In this document: piece by piece, positions 39,063 to 47,648 of the stretch | How the letters are laid out: every line of letters starts with the position of its first letter | How positions within the stretch are numbered: the stretch's first letter is position 1 | Assembly: GCF_023072595.1 (NCBI RefSeq) | Contig: NZ_JALLGK010000004.1 | Location: 124,001-188,000, forward strand | Reading direction: 5' to 3' | Length of the DNA: 64,000 nt | Source of the DNA: Streptomyces sp. XM4193 | Lineage (GTDB): Bacteria > Actinomycetota > Actinomycetes > Streptomycetales > Streptomycetaceae | Notes under the pieces: model-generated | What the model saw: only the letters and a program-made list of their open reading frames with translations | What the model was told of the DNA's origin: nothing | The model's database searches: none | Made by a program: the position numbers and the translations under genes

Positions 39063-41132
39063 TCACCTGGGCATCGGGCCGTAGAACTCGCGCTCTCGCA
39101 GCAGCTCGGCGGCCCTGGTCAGCGCCGAGGAGAGCCGTCGGCGGTAGGTGCCGAAGGACAGTCCCGCGCGGCTCGCGGCGGCCTGCTGGCTGCGCGGCCC
39201 GCTCAGATAGGTGACCTCCAGCACGTCGCCGAGCTGCCGCCGCCCGGGGTGCGAGCGCAGCTGCGCGACCGTCTCGACGAGCGCCTCGCGCAGCTCCGAG
39301 GCGTCCCCGCCGAGCGACACCAGCCGGGTCGCCAGCAGCGGGCTCTCCGCGAGCTGGCGCGGATCCAGCGCGCTGCGGTAGGCGTGTTTGACCGCGTCGG
39401 CGAACTCCGGCCAGGGCATGACGGGTTCGGCTCCGGCCTCCGGCGCGCGGGCGACGGCGGGCTCGTCGGCGAGCAGCCGGGTCAGCAGCGTCGCGGCCCA
39501 GCGGTCGAACGGCGTACCGCGCCAGTCCTGTACGAACGGCAGTACGCGCTCGCCCTCCGGACCGTGCACCGTGCCCGCCCGCCGGTGGCCGTAGAGAGTG
39601 AGCATCGACGCGAGCCCGCGCGGCGCCTCCCGGGCGCAGGTCCAGCTCATCGCCAACCCCGGAGTCGTCGCCCACAGCGTGGTCAGCGCCGAGCACGCCG
39701 CCGCCGTGCTCCCCGTGATCCAGCGGGCCAGCAGCAGGCGTTCGGCCCGCCGCAGCGGCGAGCGGTCGGCAGTGTGCGCGAGTGCCGCGTGGGCGACGGG
39801 ATCGTCCGGGATCCTCGTCGATCCCGCCTCGAGGCACGGGGCGACCACCGCGCCGACGATCCGCCCGAGGCCGTCCTCGGCGACGGTGAAGGCCGTCGGC
39901 TGGTGCTGCCACCACCGCAGCGCCAGTCGGCCGGCGGCGACTCCGTGCTCCTTCTCGACGCTCGCCAGCACCTCCTCCAGATCGTCCGGGCCGGCGGGAC
40001 GCAGCCGCTGCCGGTCGGAGTCGCGCCAGTCGACGGCGTCCCAGGCGATCCGGTGGGTGCGCCCCAGATGTGCCAGCCCGGCCCCGAACACCCAGCGAGA
40101 GCCGGTGCGTTGGCGTACGCGCTCGATCTGGTAGCCGTACAGGCGGCGGAAGAGGCGCTCGTACTTCTCCGGTCCGCGCCAGCGCAGATCGGTCAGCAGC
40201 GCGTCGCGCGCCAGGGGGTGCGGCACCAGGCCCTCGGCCGTGTTCTGGACGAACGAGAGTCCGCGCAGCCAGTCGCACAGCTCTCTGCCCTCGGCGGCCG
40301 GGACGTCCAGGGCGTACCGCACCAGCTCCTCGCTGGTGACGCGGGCGAGCGAGAGCACGTGCAGCGCGTCGGTCTGCGGCAGTGTCGGCGACTCGCGCAG
40401 CAGCAACCGCAGCAGTTCGCCGACGAGTTCGGGGGAGCCGTGCAGTCCGGTGGCGTGCCGCGGCCCGGCCCCGGAGGCGCCGTCGTCGCGGGGGTCGGCC
40501 GGGTACATGCCCTGGTCGCCGGGGTCGGCGAGCAGGACGAGGGCGAGCGGAAGCCCGTGGGCGGCCCGGACCAGAGCGGCGGTCGCGTGCTCCGACACGC
40601 CCCGGTTGCGCAGGAGTTGGGCGGCCTCGGCGTCGTTCATGCCGCCCAGCCGCACGCTGCGCAGCACGTGCCACCACTGCGCGTCGGTGCGCCACTCCAC
40701 CGAGGGCGGCTTCCTCCCGGCGACGACCACCAGAAGGTGGGAGGGCATCCGCGGCAGGAAGACGTCCCGCAACCAGCCCTCGACCGGCCCCAGCAGCTCA
40801 CCCGAGTCGACGACGAGCACATGGGCGTCCTCGGTGGGCCCCTGCGCCGCCAACGCGGCCTCGAACGCCTCGGGTTCGGCCTTCACATGGCGCATGTCGA
40901 CGGTACGGGCGACCCGGCCGTGCGTCTGCGCCTCGTCGGCGAACCGACGCAGCAGCGCGGTCTTGCCGACGCCACCCATGCCGTGCAGCCACACCACCGA
41001 GCAGCCCTGCCGCTCGCCGAGCAACAGCTCGCGCAGCAGCCGCAGTTCGGCCGATCTACCGGTGAACATCTTGTTCCGTAAGGCGGCGAGCATCTCCGCG
41101 TACGAACGCTCGGGTATGTGGTCGGAGGACAT
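39063..41132 (-). CDS. STAND-type ATPase with C-terminal sigma-4-like HTH, putative regulator
   Basis: From ATG 41132 (GTG 41144 is an alternative) the protein has 689 residues. The P-loop GMGGVGKT is at 51-58, followed by a Walker B-like VLVVDSGELL and the GLPLALVLL helix typical of STAND/NB-ARC ATPases. The middle (about 250-570) is helical without clear repeats. The last ~60 residues (QLGDVLEVTYLSGPRSQQ through AGLSFGTYRRRLSSAL) look like a sigma region-4/LuxR-type helix-turn-helix. Such proteins are ligand-activated switches that oligomerise on ATP and bind DNA. It lies beside the ricin-B gene and is the best local candidate for the factor that reads the GCTCA triplets; no direct evidence exists. 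Confidence 0.75.
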   Translation of the reverse strand: MSSDHIPERSYAEMLAALRNKMFTGRSAELRLLRELLLGERQGCSVVWLHGMGGVGKTALLRRFADEAQTHGRVARTVDMRHVKAEPEAFEAALAAQGPTEDAHVLVVDSGELLGPVEGWLRDVFLPRMPSHLLVVVAGRKPPSVEWRTDAQWWHVLRSVRLGGMNDAEAAQLLRNRGVSEHATAALVRAAHGLPLALVLLADPGDQGMYPADPRDDGASGAGPRHATGLHGSPELVGELLRLLLRESPTLPQTDALHVLSLARVTSEELVRYALDVPAAEGRELCDWLRGLSFVQNTAEGLVPHPLARDALLTDLRWRGPEKYERLFRRLYGYQIERVRQRTGSRWVFGAGLAHLGRTHRIAWDAVDWRDSDRQRLRPAGPDDLEEVLASVEKEHGVAAGRLALRWWQHQPTAFTVAEDGLGRIVGAVVAPCLEAGSTRIPDDPVAHAALAHTADRSPLRRAERLLLARWITGSTAAACSALTTLWATTPGLAMSWTCAREAPRGLASMLTLYGHRRAGTVHGPEGERVLPFVQDWRGTPFDRWAATLLTRLLADEPAVARAPEAGAEPVMPWPEFADAVKHAYRSALDPRQLAESPLLATRLVSLGGDASELREALVETVAQLRSHPGRRQLGDVLEVTYLSGPRSQQAAASRAGLSFGTYRRRLSSALTRAAELLREREFYGPMPR

Positions 41133-41137
41133 CGGCG

Positions 41138-41410
41138 TCACCACTCCGCCGCAGGTGTGCCGGACACCGAACGGCCGGGCCCCCGCGGGGACGTGGGTCG
41201 AACCGCGCCGGTGGAGAGCGCCGCGGTGTGCGGCCCGGTGCGCAGCTCGGGCCGGTGCCGGGGGAGGGGCTCCGAGCCTCGTCGGCCTTGGCGGGCAATC
41301 GCTTCCGCCCTGCGCGCCGCTGCGGCGTTCCGCACCCTCATCACCTCGGCCACTGCTTCCGTGTCAGTGTCATCGAACGCCACTGTGTCGCTTGGTGACA
41401 AAAGTATCAA
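41138..41410 (-). CDS. Possible small protein overlapping the STAND regulator start
   Basis: An open frame of up to 90 codons ends in TGA at 41140-41138, overlapping the GTG alternatives of the STAND gene and placing GGCGGAG at its own end, a layout typical of coupled translation. Starts TTG 41410 or GTG 41383 are possible. The peptide has a helical, charged middle (EAVAEVMRVRNAAAARRAEAI) and a Pro/Arg-rich tail. Codon usage is good after the first ~15 codons. TACTTT at 41406-41401 may be its -10 box. No family recognised; it may not be a real gene. Confidence 0.35.
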   Translation of the reverse strand: MILLSPSDTVAFDDTDTEAVAEVMRVRNAAAARRAEAIARQGRRGSEPLPRHRPELRTGPHTAALSTGAVRPTSPRGPGRSVSGTPAAEW

Positions 41411-41577
41411 CCCGTGTGGTGTGAAACCTGCGGCAGTTGTGACATCGGGGACGAGGTGGGAGGACTACCGAGACCGTACAGCCGGCGCGGCCTCGGGGGA
41501 GTCGGACGTTCGACGGGCGGGCGCCGCCACGGCGTCGGGCCGGTGCGCGGAACTCCCGCCGCCCGGGTGCTGCCGAA

Positions 41578-41611
41578 GGGCGGAGGCCCCGACCCCGTGG
41601 AGCCTCCGCCC
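41578..41611. terminator. Hairpin terminator of the aerolysin-like gene
   Basis: GGGCGGAGGC (41578-41587) pairs with GCCTCCGCCC (41602-41611), loop 14 nt, 15 bp after the minus-strand stop at 41626. Confidence 0.75.
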
Positions 41612-41625
41612 TGACGCCGACCGGA

Positions 41626-42258
41626 TCAGCCGCAGTGCTCCTCGCGCTCCTGGTCCGTCATCGCCCTGGTGTGCTGGGTCTTGGAGCTGGTGCCCTCGGG
41701 GACCGGGCCGGTCGCCTCGAACGGCACGTACCAGTAGTAGTGGCCGTGGAAGCGGTCCTCGAAGTGCAGCTCGTAGGTGCCCTTCACCCGCTGCATCTCG
41801 GGGGCGCGGTTGATGGTGCCCACGTCACCCGGCCGCACCGTCAGGTTGGTCGTCTCCGACTCGGTGTGCGAGCTGGACCAGCTCTGCTCGTAGCTGGTCT
41901 GCAGGGTCGTCTTGAAGACGTCCGCGTAGCCGGCCTCGACGCTCAGCGAGATGCCGAGACTGGTGGTCTCGGTGGTGGTGTCGGACCAGGTCACGCTCGA
42001 AGTCTGGTTGTCGGGCGTGCAGTTGAAGGCGCTGTCGCCCACCTGGTGGCCGTCGCCCTTGAAGAACTCGGGCGGCGAGTCCGGGTGGAACATGCACTTG
42101 TTGGTGCCGTTGTCGCACTTGTCCAGGAGCTCGCGCGAGGTGGGCGGGTCCTCGTGGTCACGGGCGTCGGCGGCCTGCGCGGCCCCGGGCATCAGCACCA
42201 GACCCGCGGTGGTCGCCGCGGCGGCCAGCAGGACGGTCAGTGAGCTTCTCTTGGCCAT
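41626..42258 (-). CDS. Secreted aerolysin/ETX-MTX2-like beta-rich protein
   Basis: This 210-residue protein has a Sec signal peptide (KRSSLTVLLAAAATTAGLVLM) with cleavage after AQA at about 30. The mature part contains long amphipathic Ser/Thr-rich strands (SVTWSDTTTETTSLGISLSV and the TSYEQSWSSSHTESETTNLTV segment) followed by a GTYELHFEDRFHGHYYWYVPF segment. That pattern is typical of the pore-forming stalk of aerolysin and ETX/MTX2 proteins. Four Cys in the N-terminal part and one at the end could form disulfides. It is shorter than true toxins, so it may be a surface protein using the same fold. It lies 73 bp downstream of another secreted-protein gene on the same strand and is probably cotranscribed. 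Confidence 0.7.
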   Translation of the reverse strand: MAKRSSLTVLLAAAATTAGLVLMPGAAQAADARDHEDPPTSRELLDKCDNGTNKCMFHPDSPPEFFKGDGHQVGDSAFNCTPDNQTSSVTWSDTTTETTSLGISLSVEAGYADVFKTTLQTSYEQSWSSSHTESETTNLTVRPGDVGTINRAPEMQRVKGTYELHFEDRFHGHYYWYVPFEATGPVPEGTSSKTQHTRAMTDQEREEHCG

Positions 42259-42331
42259 CGTCGTTTCCGGCTCTCTCTTCGTGGGGGGGTTGTGTGGGGA
42301 GACGAGCAGCGCAGTGGGGTGCGCCGCCGCG

Positions 42332-42967
42332 TCAGCTGAAGCCGATGGACTGGGTGCGGTCGTTCATGAACGACCCGATGTCCGGGGTGTTCTCCTTGAA
42401 CGGTCCGTCCCGCTCGCCGCCGAGATCCGGCTCCGGGTAGAGCCAGATCCAGCACTCGGCCCAGGGCTGGACCGAGGAGATCCGGTCCTTCCACTCGTCG
42501 TCCAGCGTCAGCTGCCAGTCGACCCAGCCGTCCTTCTTGCACGGCGCCTCACCACGGACGGTGAGCGAGCCGCCGCCGTAGTTGGTCTCGTCGAAGAAGG
42601 TGCCCTGGATGACCTCGCCGGCCCGAATCGCGTCCCTGTCGCGGGCCAACTCGGCGGTGCGGCCGTGCAGTCGGGCGTCGCCCTCGGCCGCCTCGACGCC
42701 CGCAGGTGCGTCGGAGATCCGACCACCCGTCGCCGCGTCGACGGCGTCGGTGAAGGTGGCGTAGCACTCCAGCCCGCCGGACCCGAGGTCCTGCACGCAG
42801 TGTGCGTCCGAGGTGCGCGGCGAGGCGTCGGCGGTGGTCACGGCTCCGGCGGGAGCGCCTCCGAGCAGCAGCGGAGCTCCGACCGCGACGGCCACGGCGG
42901 CGGCACGCAGTCTGCGGTGATGGGGGGTGGCGGTCGACGCGGGACGCCGACCACTCGTGTCTGCCAT
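42332..42967 (-). CDS. Secreted beta-gamma-crystallin-like protein
   Basis: This 211-residue protein has a twin-Arg/basic N-region, a hydrophobic stretch AAAVAVAVGAPLLLGG and a cleavage site near AGA (about 42). The C-terminal ~95 residues show a Greek-key pattern: FFDETNYGGGSLTV, W..LTLDDEWKDRISSVQP and IWLYPEPDLGGERDGPFKENTPDIG. These match the '(Y/F)xxxxYxG...D..ISS' and N/D-x-S/T calcium-site motifs of beta-gamma-crystallins and the SMPI/peptidase-inhibitor I36 group. AAGGAG precedes the ATG. The adjacent aerolysin-like gene suggests a two-protein secreted set. Confidence 0.75.
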   Translation of the reverse strand: MADTSGRRPASTATPHHRRLRAAAVAVAVGAPLLLGGAPAGAVTTADASPRTSDAHCVQDLGSGGLECYATFTDAVDAATGGRISDAPAGVEAAEGDARLHGRTAELARDRDAIRAGEVIQGTFFDETNYGGGSLTVRGEAPCKKDGWVDWQLTLDDEWKDRISSVQPWAECWIWLYPEPDLGGERDGPFKENTPDIGSFMNDRTQSIGFS

Positions 42968-43206
42968 GTGCGGCTCCTTGCAGAGATGTCCAGTACATGG
43001 CGCTACTGCTCGGGCTTCCCCAACCCAAACCAGGAGCCCGCTATTGCCCGGCAGCGATCCCGTCTCCGCAGCTCAACACGGTTCTGAGCGCTCGCTGTTG
43101 CCGACTTTGCCCGTGCTCGCGACGGACCCCACCCTCGCCCGACCCGTCCGAGGCCCCCGCGATCGAGCCGTCAACCCCGTCGGCTTCGCCGACCGGGCAC
43201 GCGACC

Positions 43207-43212
43207 TAGGAT
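43207..43212 (+). promoter_or_regulatory. -10 box of a probably leaderless kinase transcript
   Basis: TAGGAT ends 7 nt before the GTG at 43220, and no Shine-Dalgarno is present. This is the usual layout of leaderless Streptomyces genes, where transcription begins at the start codon. A weak TTCGCC lies 16 nt upstream. Confidence 0.55.
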
Positions 43213-43219
43213 CGGGCCG

Positions 43220-44395
43220 GTGAGCGCGAAGACAGAGACGCCGGGGCGCGGGGCCCGTCAGCTGCTCGTCGATTCCGTCATCTTCGCGATGGCCGTCGCG
43301 GTGGGCGGGATCACCGTGGCCGGCCTGCTCGACGACCCGGCCGCGGCGCACACCTGGATCTTCCGCGCGGACCTGGCCACCGGGGTGGCCGGCTGCCTCG
43401 CACTGTGGTGGCGCCGTCGCTTCCCGGTCGTGCTCGGCGTCGCGCTGGCCGTGGCGAGCGCGTACTCGGAGACGGTCGCGGCGGCCTCGGTCGCCACACT
43501 CTTCACCGTCGCCGTGCACCGCTCCAACAGGGCCACGGCGACAGTGTGCGCGATCAGCCTCGCGGCGGTCACGTCGTACCAGCTGTGGTGGCCCGAGACC
43601 GCGGCGCCGCTCATGGTGTTCGCCGTCATCGGCACGGGGCATCTGGCGACGGTGGCGTGGGGGCTCTCCGTGCGCAACCGGCGGGCGTTGCTCGCCTCCC
43701 TGCGGGAGCGGGCGGCGGCGGCCGAGGTCGAGGCGTCGCTGAGGGCCGAGCGCGCCGAACGGGAAGCGCGGGAAGCCCTGGCACGGGAGATGCACGACGT
43801 CCTCGGGCATCGCCTGTCGCTGCTCAGCGTGCACGCGGGCGCCCTCACGTACTACCCGGACGCTCCCGCCGAGGACCGGGTACGGGCCGCCGAGGTGGTG
43901 CGGGAGAACGCGCACCGTGCGCTCCAGGACCTCCGCGAGGTGATCGGTGTGCTGCGGGCGCCGGTGGGAGAACTGCCGCTGCCCGGCCTCGGGGACGTGC
44001 CGGAGCTGATCGAGGAGGCCCGACAGGCCGGTGCACCGGTCGAGTTGGAGGACGAGGACGGGCTGACGACCGGCGGGCGGGAGGTTCCGGAGACCCAGGG
44101 CCGCACGCTCTACCGTCTCGTCCAGGAGGGGCTGACCAACGCCCGCAAACACGCCCCGGGCGCGTGCGTGGTGGTCCGGATGGCGGGCCGGCCCGGCGGC
44201 GGGCTGAGCGCGGAAGTGGTGAACGAGGCTCCGCCGGGCCCGCCGCCGACGGACTCTGCGGCGCGGAGCGCGGGTTCCGGGCAGGGCCTGCACGGGCTGG
44301 GGGAGCGCGCACGGCTGGTCGCCGGACAGCTCGACCACGGGCCGACGGAGTCGGGCGGCTGGCGCGTCGGCGTGCGACTACCCTGGCCGTCGTGA
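43220..44395 (+). CDS. Two-component sensor histidine kinase (HisKA_3/NarL-type)
   Basis: The 391-residue kinase has about four to five membrane helices in the first 150 residues with very short external loops. A coiled linker rich in Arg/Glu/Ala follows, then the dimerisation/phosphoacceptor helix REMHDVLGHRLSLLSVHAG with His192, and a degenerate HATPase domain: N-box LVQEGLTNARKHAPGA and G-box GQGLHGLGERARLV. Its signal is probably sensed within the membrane. The stop overlaps the regulator start (GTGA, 44392-44395), so kinase and regulator are one pair. Confidence 0.9.
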   Translation: MSAKTETPGRGARQLLVDSVIFAMAVAVGGITVAGLLDDPAAAHTWIFRADLATGVAGCLALWWRRRFPVVLGVALAVASAYSETVAAASVATLFTVAVHRSNRATATVCAISLAAVTSYQLWWPETAAPLMVFAVIGTGHLATVAWGLSVRNRRALLASLRERAAAAEVEASLRAERAEREAREALAREMHDVLGHRLSLLSVHAGALTYYPDAPAEDRVRAAEVVRENAHRALQDLREVIGVLRAPVGELPLPGLGDVPELIEEARQAGAPVELEDEDGLTTGGREVPETQGRTLYRLVQEGLTNARKHAPGACVVVRMAGRPGGGLSAEVVNEAPPGPPPTDSAARSAGSGQGLHGLGERARLVAGQLDHGPTESGGWRVGVRLPWPS

Positions 44396-45111
44396 CGCAT
44401 CCCAACCCTGCCGACGACGTTCCCGCCGACGGCACGGCGGACCAACGCCCCCTCGTGGACGTGCTGGTGGCGGACGACGACCCGGTGGTGCGGTTCGGGC
44501 TCAAGATGATGCTGGGCGGCGCCCCGGACCTGCGCGTGGTGGCCGAGGCGGGCGACGGCGCCGAGGCGGTGGCGCTGGCCCGCCGCCACCGGCCCGACGT
44601 GGTGCTGATGGACATTCGGATGCCCGGCACCGACGGGCTCGCCGCCACCGAGACGCTGCGCGGTGTGCAACCGGCGCCGCAGGTCATCGTGCTCACCACG
44701 TTCGACGCGGACGCCCACGTGCTCCGGGCCCTGCGGGCCGGGGCCGCGGGCTTTCTGCTCAAAGACACCCCGCCGGACGAACTCGTCGTCGCCATCCGGC
44801 ATGTGGCGCAGGGCCGCTCCGTGCTCTCGCCCGAGGTGACCCACCGTCTGATCGCGCGCGTCGCCGACTCGGAGCAGGACGCCCGGCGGGAGGCCGCCCG
44901 ACGCCGTCTCGACACGCTCGCCGAACGGGAGCGCACCGTCGCGGCCGAGATCGGCGCCGGACGCACCAACGCGGAGATCGCCGCGCGGCACCACCTGGGC
45001 CTGACCACGGTCAAGACCCACGTGTCGGCGATCCTCACCAAGCTGGACCTCAACAACCGGGTCCAAGTGGCGCTCCTCGTCCAGGAGGCCGGGATCGCCC
45101 CCGGGCAGTGA
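44392..45111 (+). CDS. NarL/LuxR-family response regulator
   Basis: The 239-residue regulator has a receiver domain (DVLVADDDPVVRFGL, phospho-Asp in DVVLMDIRMPG, conserved Thr in VLTTF, Lys in LLKDTPP) and a C-terminal LuxR-type helix-turn-helix (LDTLAERERTVAAEIGAG through TNAEIAARHHLGLTTVKTHVS). Phosphorylation by the preceding kinase would allow DNA binding. The immediate target may be the downstream lipoprotein gene, 173 bp away on the same strand. Confidence 0.92.
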   Translation: MTHPNPADDVPADGTADQRPLVDVLVADDDPVVRFGLKMMLGGAPDLRVVAEAGDGAEAVALARRHRPDVVLMDIRMPGTDGLAATETLRGVQPAPQVIVLTTFDADAHVLRALRAGAAGFLLKDTPPDELVVAIRHVAQGRSVLSPEVTHRLIARVADSEQDARREAARRRLDTLAERERTVAAEIGAGRTNAEIAARHHLGLTTVKTHVSAILTKLDLNNRVQVALLVQEAGIAPGQ

Positions 45112-45271
45112 CCGACGGCAAGGCCTGCCCTGCCCGGCCCCCTGCCCCGGTCCGCGACGCCCGGCCTCTCGGCGGCGCCCCGGCCTTTCGGCGGTGGACG
45201 CAGCCGCTCCGGTCCTCCTTCGGTCGGCCGGTTCGGGCTCTTCGGCCGATGTTCCGCGCAGCCGGGCTGCC

Positions 45272-45277
45272 TAGCGT
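45272..45277 (+). promoter_or_regulatory. -10 box of a probably leaderless hydrolase transcript
   Basis: TAGCGT ends 7 nt before the ATG at 45285, and the region lacks a Shine-Dalgarno sequence. The spacing equals that in front of the histidine kinase gene. Confidence 0.5.
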
Positions 45278-45284
45278 CGACGCC

Positions 45285-46913
45285 ATGCCCTTCTCACACC
45301 GACTGCCGCACAGCCCGTCCGTGCCCCTGCGGATCGCCTCGTTGCTGACCGTCGCCGCCCTGGCCCTCACCGGCTGCACCGCGACCGGCGCACCCACCCC
45401 CGGGGAGGGGAACGACGCCGCGAAGACCTCACCGGCGCCCGTTCCCGAACCGGCCGAGTGGAGGAAGTGCGGTCGGGGACTGGACTGCGCCACCGTCAAA
45501 GTGCCGCTGGAGTACGACGATCCCGGCGGGGAGCAGATCGCGCTGGCGGTGACCCGACACCGTGCCACCGACCCGGGCCGGCGCATCGGGAGCCTGTTCA
45601 TCAACCCCGGCGGTCCGGGGGTGCCCGCCACCGAGACGGTGGAGTCCATCGACGCCGCCGCCGGCGAGGGCCCGTACTCGCCCGACCTGCTCGCCCGGTT
45701 CGACGTCGTCGGAATGGACCCCCGCGGGGTCGGCGAGTCCGAAGCCGTGCGCTGCCTCACCGACGAGCAGCGCGCCGAGCAGGCGGCAGAGGACCGCGAT
45801 CCCACCGTGCCGGGCGGGAAGCCGTACGAGCAACTGCTCGCCGACGCCCGGACCTTCACCGAGGGCTGCCGGAAGCATCAGAGCCCGGAGTTCCTGGCGA
45901 GCCTGTCCACCGACAACGTCGCCCGCGACCTGGACCAGGTGCGCGCGGCTCTGCGCGAGGACACCATCACCTTCTACGGCGCCTCGTACGGCACTGTGGT
46001 CGGCCCCATGTACGCCACCCTCTTCCCCGACCGCGTCCGGCAGATGGTCATCGACGCACCCGTCGACACCCACCTGTGGCAGCACGAACCCCTGAAGCTG
46101 CTGGACGACGTCGCGCGCTCCAACGAGGAGACGCTCGACGCCTGGTTCGAGAGCTGCCGCACCGAGGGGGCCGAGGCGTGCGCCTTCGGCGACGGCGACC
46201 CGAGCGCCGCACTCGACGCCCTGATCACCGAGTTGGAGGCGTCCCCGCTGGAGGTGCCGCCGGTCGAGGGGATCACCCCGGGCGGACGGCTCGACGGAGC
46301 GGTGGCCCTGGAAGCCGTACGGGCCGCCGCGGGCAACCGCGAGCTGTGGCCCAGGCTCACCGAGGCACTGCTCGCCGCGGAGAACGGCGACGGCAGAGGC
46401 CTGCTCGTCGTGGCCACCTTCGTCACCGTGGCGCCCTTCGGCGGTCCGTTCGCCACTCTCCAGGAGCCGCACACCGGTGTCAGGTGCGCCGACTGGCCGG
46501 ACCTGGGCGAGCTGTCCGCGCACCGCGCCGCAGCGAGGAAGATCACCGAGCGCGGCGAGCGGCTCGGCAGCCGGGCCGCGTACAGCGCCCTCAACTGCGC
46601 ACTGTGGCCGGCCGAGAACAAGGACCGCCACACCGAGGCGCTCACCGCCGCCGGAGCGCCGCCGATCCTGGTGGTCGGCGGCCGACTGGACAACGTGTCC
46701 CCGCACCACTGGGCCGAAGCCATGACCGAACGTCTGGAGGGCGCCGTCCTGCTCACCCGCGAGGGCGTCGGCCACACCTCGTACCGCTCCAGCGGCAAGT
46801 GCGTCGACTCGGCCGTCGACGCAGCACTGATCCACGGCAAGCTGCCCGCGGACGGCACCGTCTGCGACGCGCCACCCGCCACCACCCGGCCCCCGGAGAC
46901 AACTGCCCGGTGA
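45285..46913 (+). CDS. Lipoprotein alpha/beta hydrolase, tripeptidyl aminopeptidase-like (S33)
   Basis: The start ATG 45285 gives 542 residues with a lipoprotein signal (LLTVAALALTGC; lipobox LTGC), so the enzyme is anchored outside the membrane. The alpha/beta fold is clear: oxyanion segment NPGGPGVPA, GMDPRGVGES, nucleophile Ser234 in YGASYGT, Asp in VVGGRLDNVSP and His in EGVGHTSY, with the TAP-like C-terminal domain. Relatives (SlpD/SlpE, TAP) remove tripeptides from exported proteins or act as esterases. The frame is open further upstream to 45108, but the lipobox and the TAGCGT box fix the start. A hairpin follows. Confidence 0.9.
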   Translation: MPFSHRLPHSPSVPLRIASLLTVAALALTGCTATGAPTPGEGNDAAKTSPAPVPEPAEWRKCGRGLDCATVKVPLEYDDPGGEQIALAVTRHRATDPGRRIGSLFINPGGPGVPATETVESIDAAAGEGPYSPDLLARFDVVGMDPRGVGESEAVRCLTDEQRAEQAAEDRDPTVPGGKPYEQLLADARTFTEGCRKHQSPEFLASLSTDNVARDLDQVRAALREDTITFYGASYGTVVGPMYATLFPDRVRQMVIDAPVDTHLWQHEPLKLLDDVARSNEETLDAWFESCRTEGAEACAFGDGDPSAALDALITELEASPLEVPPVEGITPGGRLDGAVALEAVRAAAGNRELWPRLTEALLAAENGDGRGLLVVATFVTVAPFGGPFATLQEPHTGVRCADWPDLGELSAHRAAARKITERGERLGSRAAYSALNCALWPAENKDRHTEALTAAGAPPILVVGGRLDNVSPHHWAEAMTERLEGAVLLTREGVGHTSYRSSGKCVDSAVDAALIHGKLPADGTVCDAPPATTRPPETTAR

Positions 46914-46938
46914 ACGCCGCGAGTTCGTGAACGCCCGC

Positions 46939-46977
46939 GCGGGGCGGGGAACGAGGGTCACCCGCTCCCCGCCCCGC
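46939..46977. terminator. Hairpin terminator after the hydrolase gene
   Basis: A 12-bp stem pairs GCGGGGCGGGGA (46939-46950) with 46966-46977 around a 15-nt loop, 25 bp beyond the stop. Confidence 0.7.
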
Positions 46978-47128
46978 CGACGTTCCGGCACTGGGGGGGA
47001 AAGCCCGGCGGCCACCGGTCGGTGATCGGGGCGGACCAGGCGGATGTGCTCAGATTCGACGAGCCGGTCGCGCAGGCGTGCCGTGGTGCGACAACGAGGC
47101 AAGGCTCTCTACGGCGAGATGCGACGCT

Positions 47129-47200
47129 CGCCAACCCGCCAACCCGCCAACCCGCCAACCCGCCAACCCGCCAACCCGCTAACCCGCCAACCCGCCAACC
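47129..47200 (+). repeat. Nine-copy tandem CGCCAACC repeat
   Basis: Nine head-to-tail 8-bp units fill 47129-47200; the seventh reads CGCTAACC and a broken CGCTGACT follows. The unit length is not a multiple of three, so the array is not under coding constraint. Copy number is likely variable between strains. Confidence 0.85.
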
Positions 47201-47648
47201 CGCTGACTGCGGCGGACGGCCGGCACGTCCGGTGTCTGCGCGTGAGCGGTTCCGGCCGGGCGGCGAACCGGAGGGGCCTGTGTCCGCCGGTCCTGAACTT
47301 GCCGGGGCGAGCAGCAACCCGGTGCGGACGTCTCCACCTCAGCACCGCACCGTGCCTGCGCAGAGCCCGCCCCAGTCCCCAACTCGGTCCCCAACTGCCG
47401 ACTCTCGTACGGCTGCCGGCCGCCCGGTCGTTCGGCGGTGCCGGCGGGCCGGACCGTATCGGGCCGGCGGGTTGTCCGGGCGCGGGTGGGCCGGAGGGTG
47501 AACGTGCCGGAGCGTGAACGTGCCTGGTCGCGTTGTCAGTCGGTGGGCCTAGAGTCTCTGCTACTCGCCGCGGTGCGCATCCGTCGGCGGGTCTCATCAG
47601 CGTGCCGCCGTCCGGCGGCGCAGCGGGGCACAACGGGGAGCACAGCGC

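Larger units (their letters stand above)
46914..47648. other. Long intergenic region with 8-bp tandem repeat
   Basis: A 735-bp stretch without a convincing gene. It contains the terminator at 46939-46977, the 8-bp tandem repeat at 47129-47200 and the likely promoter of the DUF4132 operon (TAGAGT at 47550-47555, TTGTCA at 47533-47538, though their spacing is short). Open frames in 47022-47517 result from the repeat and have no family signature. Confidence 0.6.

Noticed and set aside
43070-43110. GCGCTCAGAAC upstream of the crystallin-like gene as a further GCTCA box site
   Set aside because: Only one direct box plus one inverted copy is present, with no 11-bp series and no TTGACTGC at the right distance.
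47129-47200. Possible CRISPR array
   Set aside because: Units are 8 bp, directly adjacent, without spacers; no cas genes are nearby.
47022-47517. Two overlapping plus frames across the 8-bp tandem repeat
   Set aside because: The NPPTRQPA-type sequence comes from the CGCCAACC repeat; no family, poor codon bias and no ribosome binding site.
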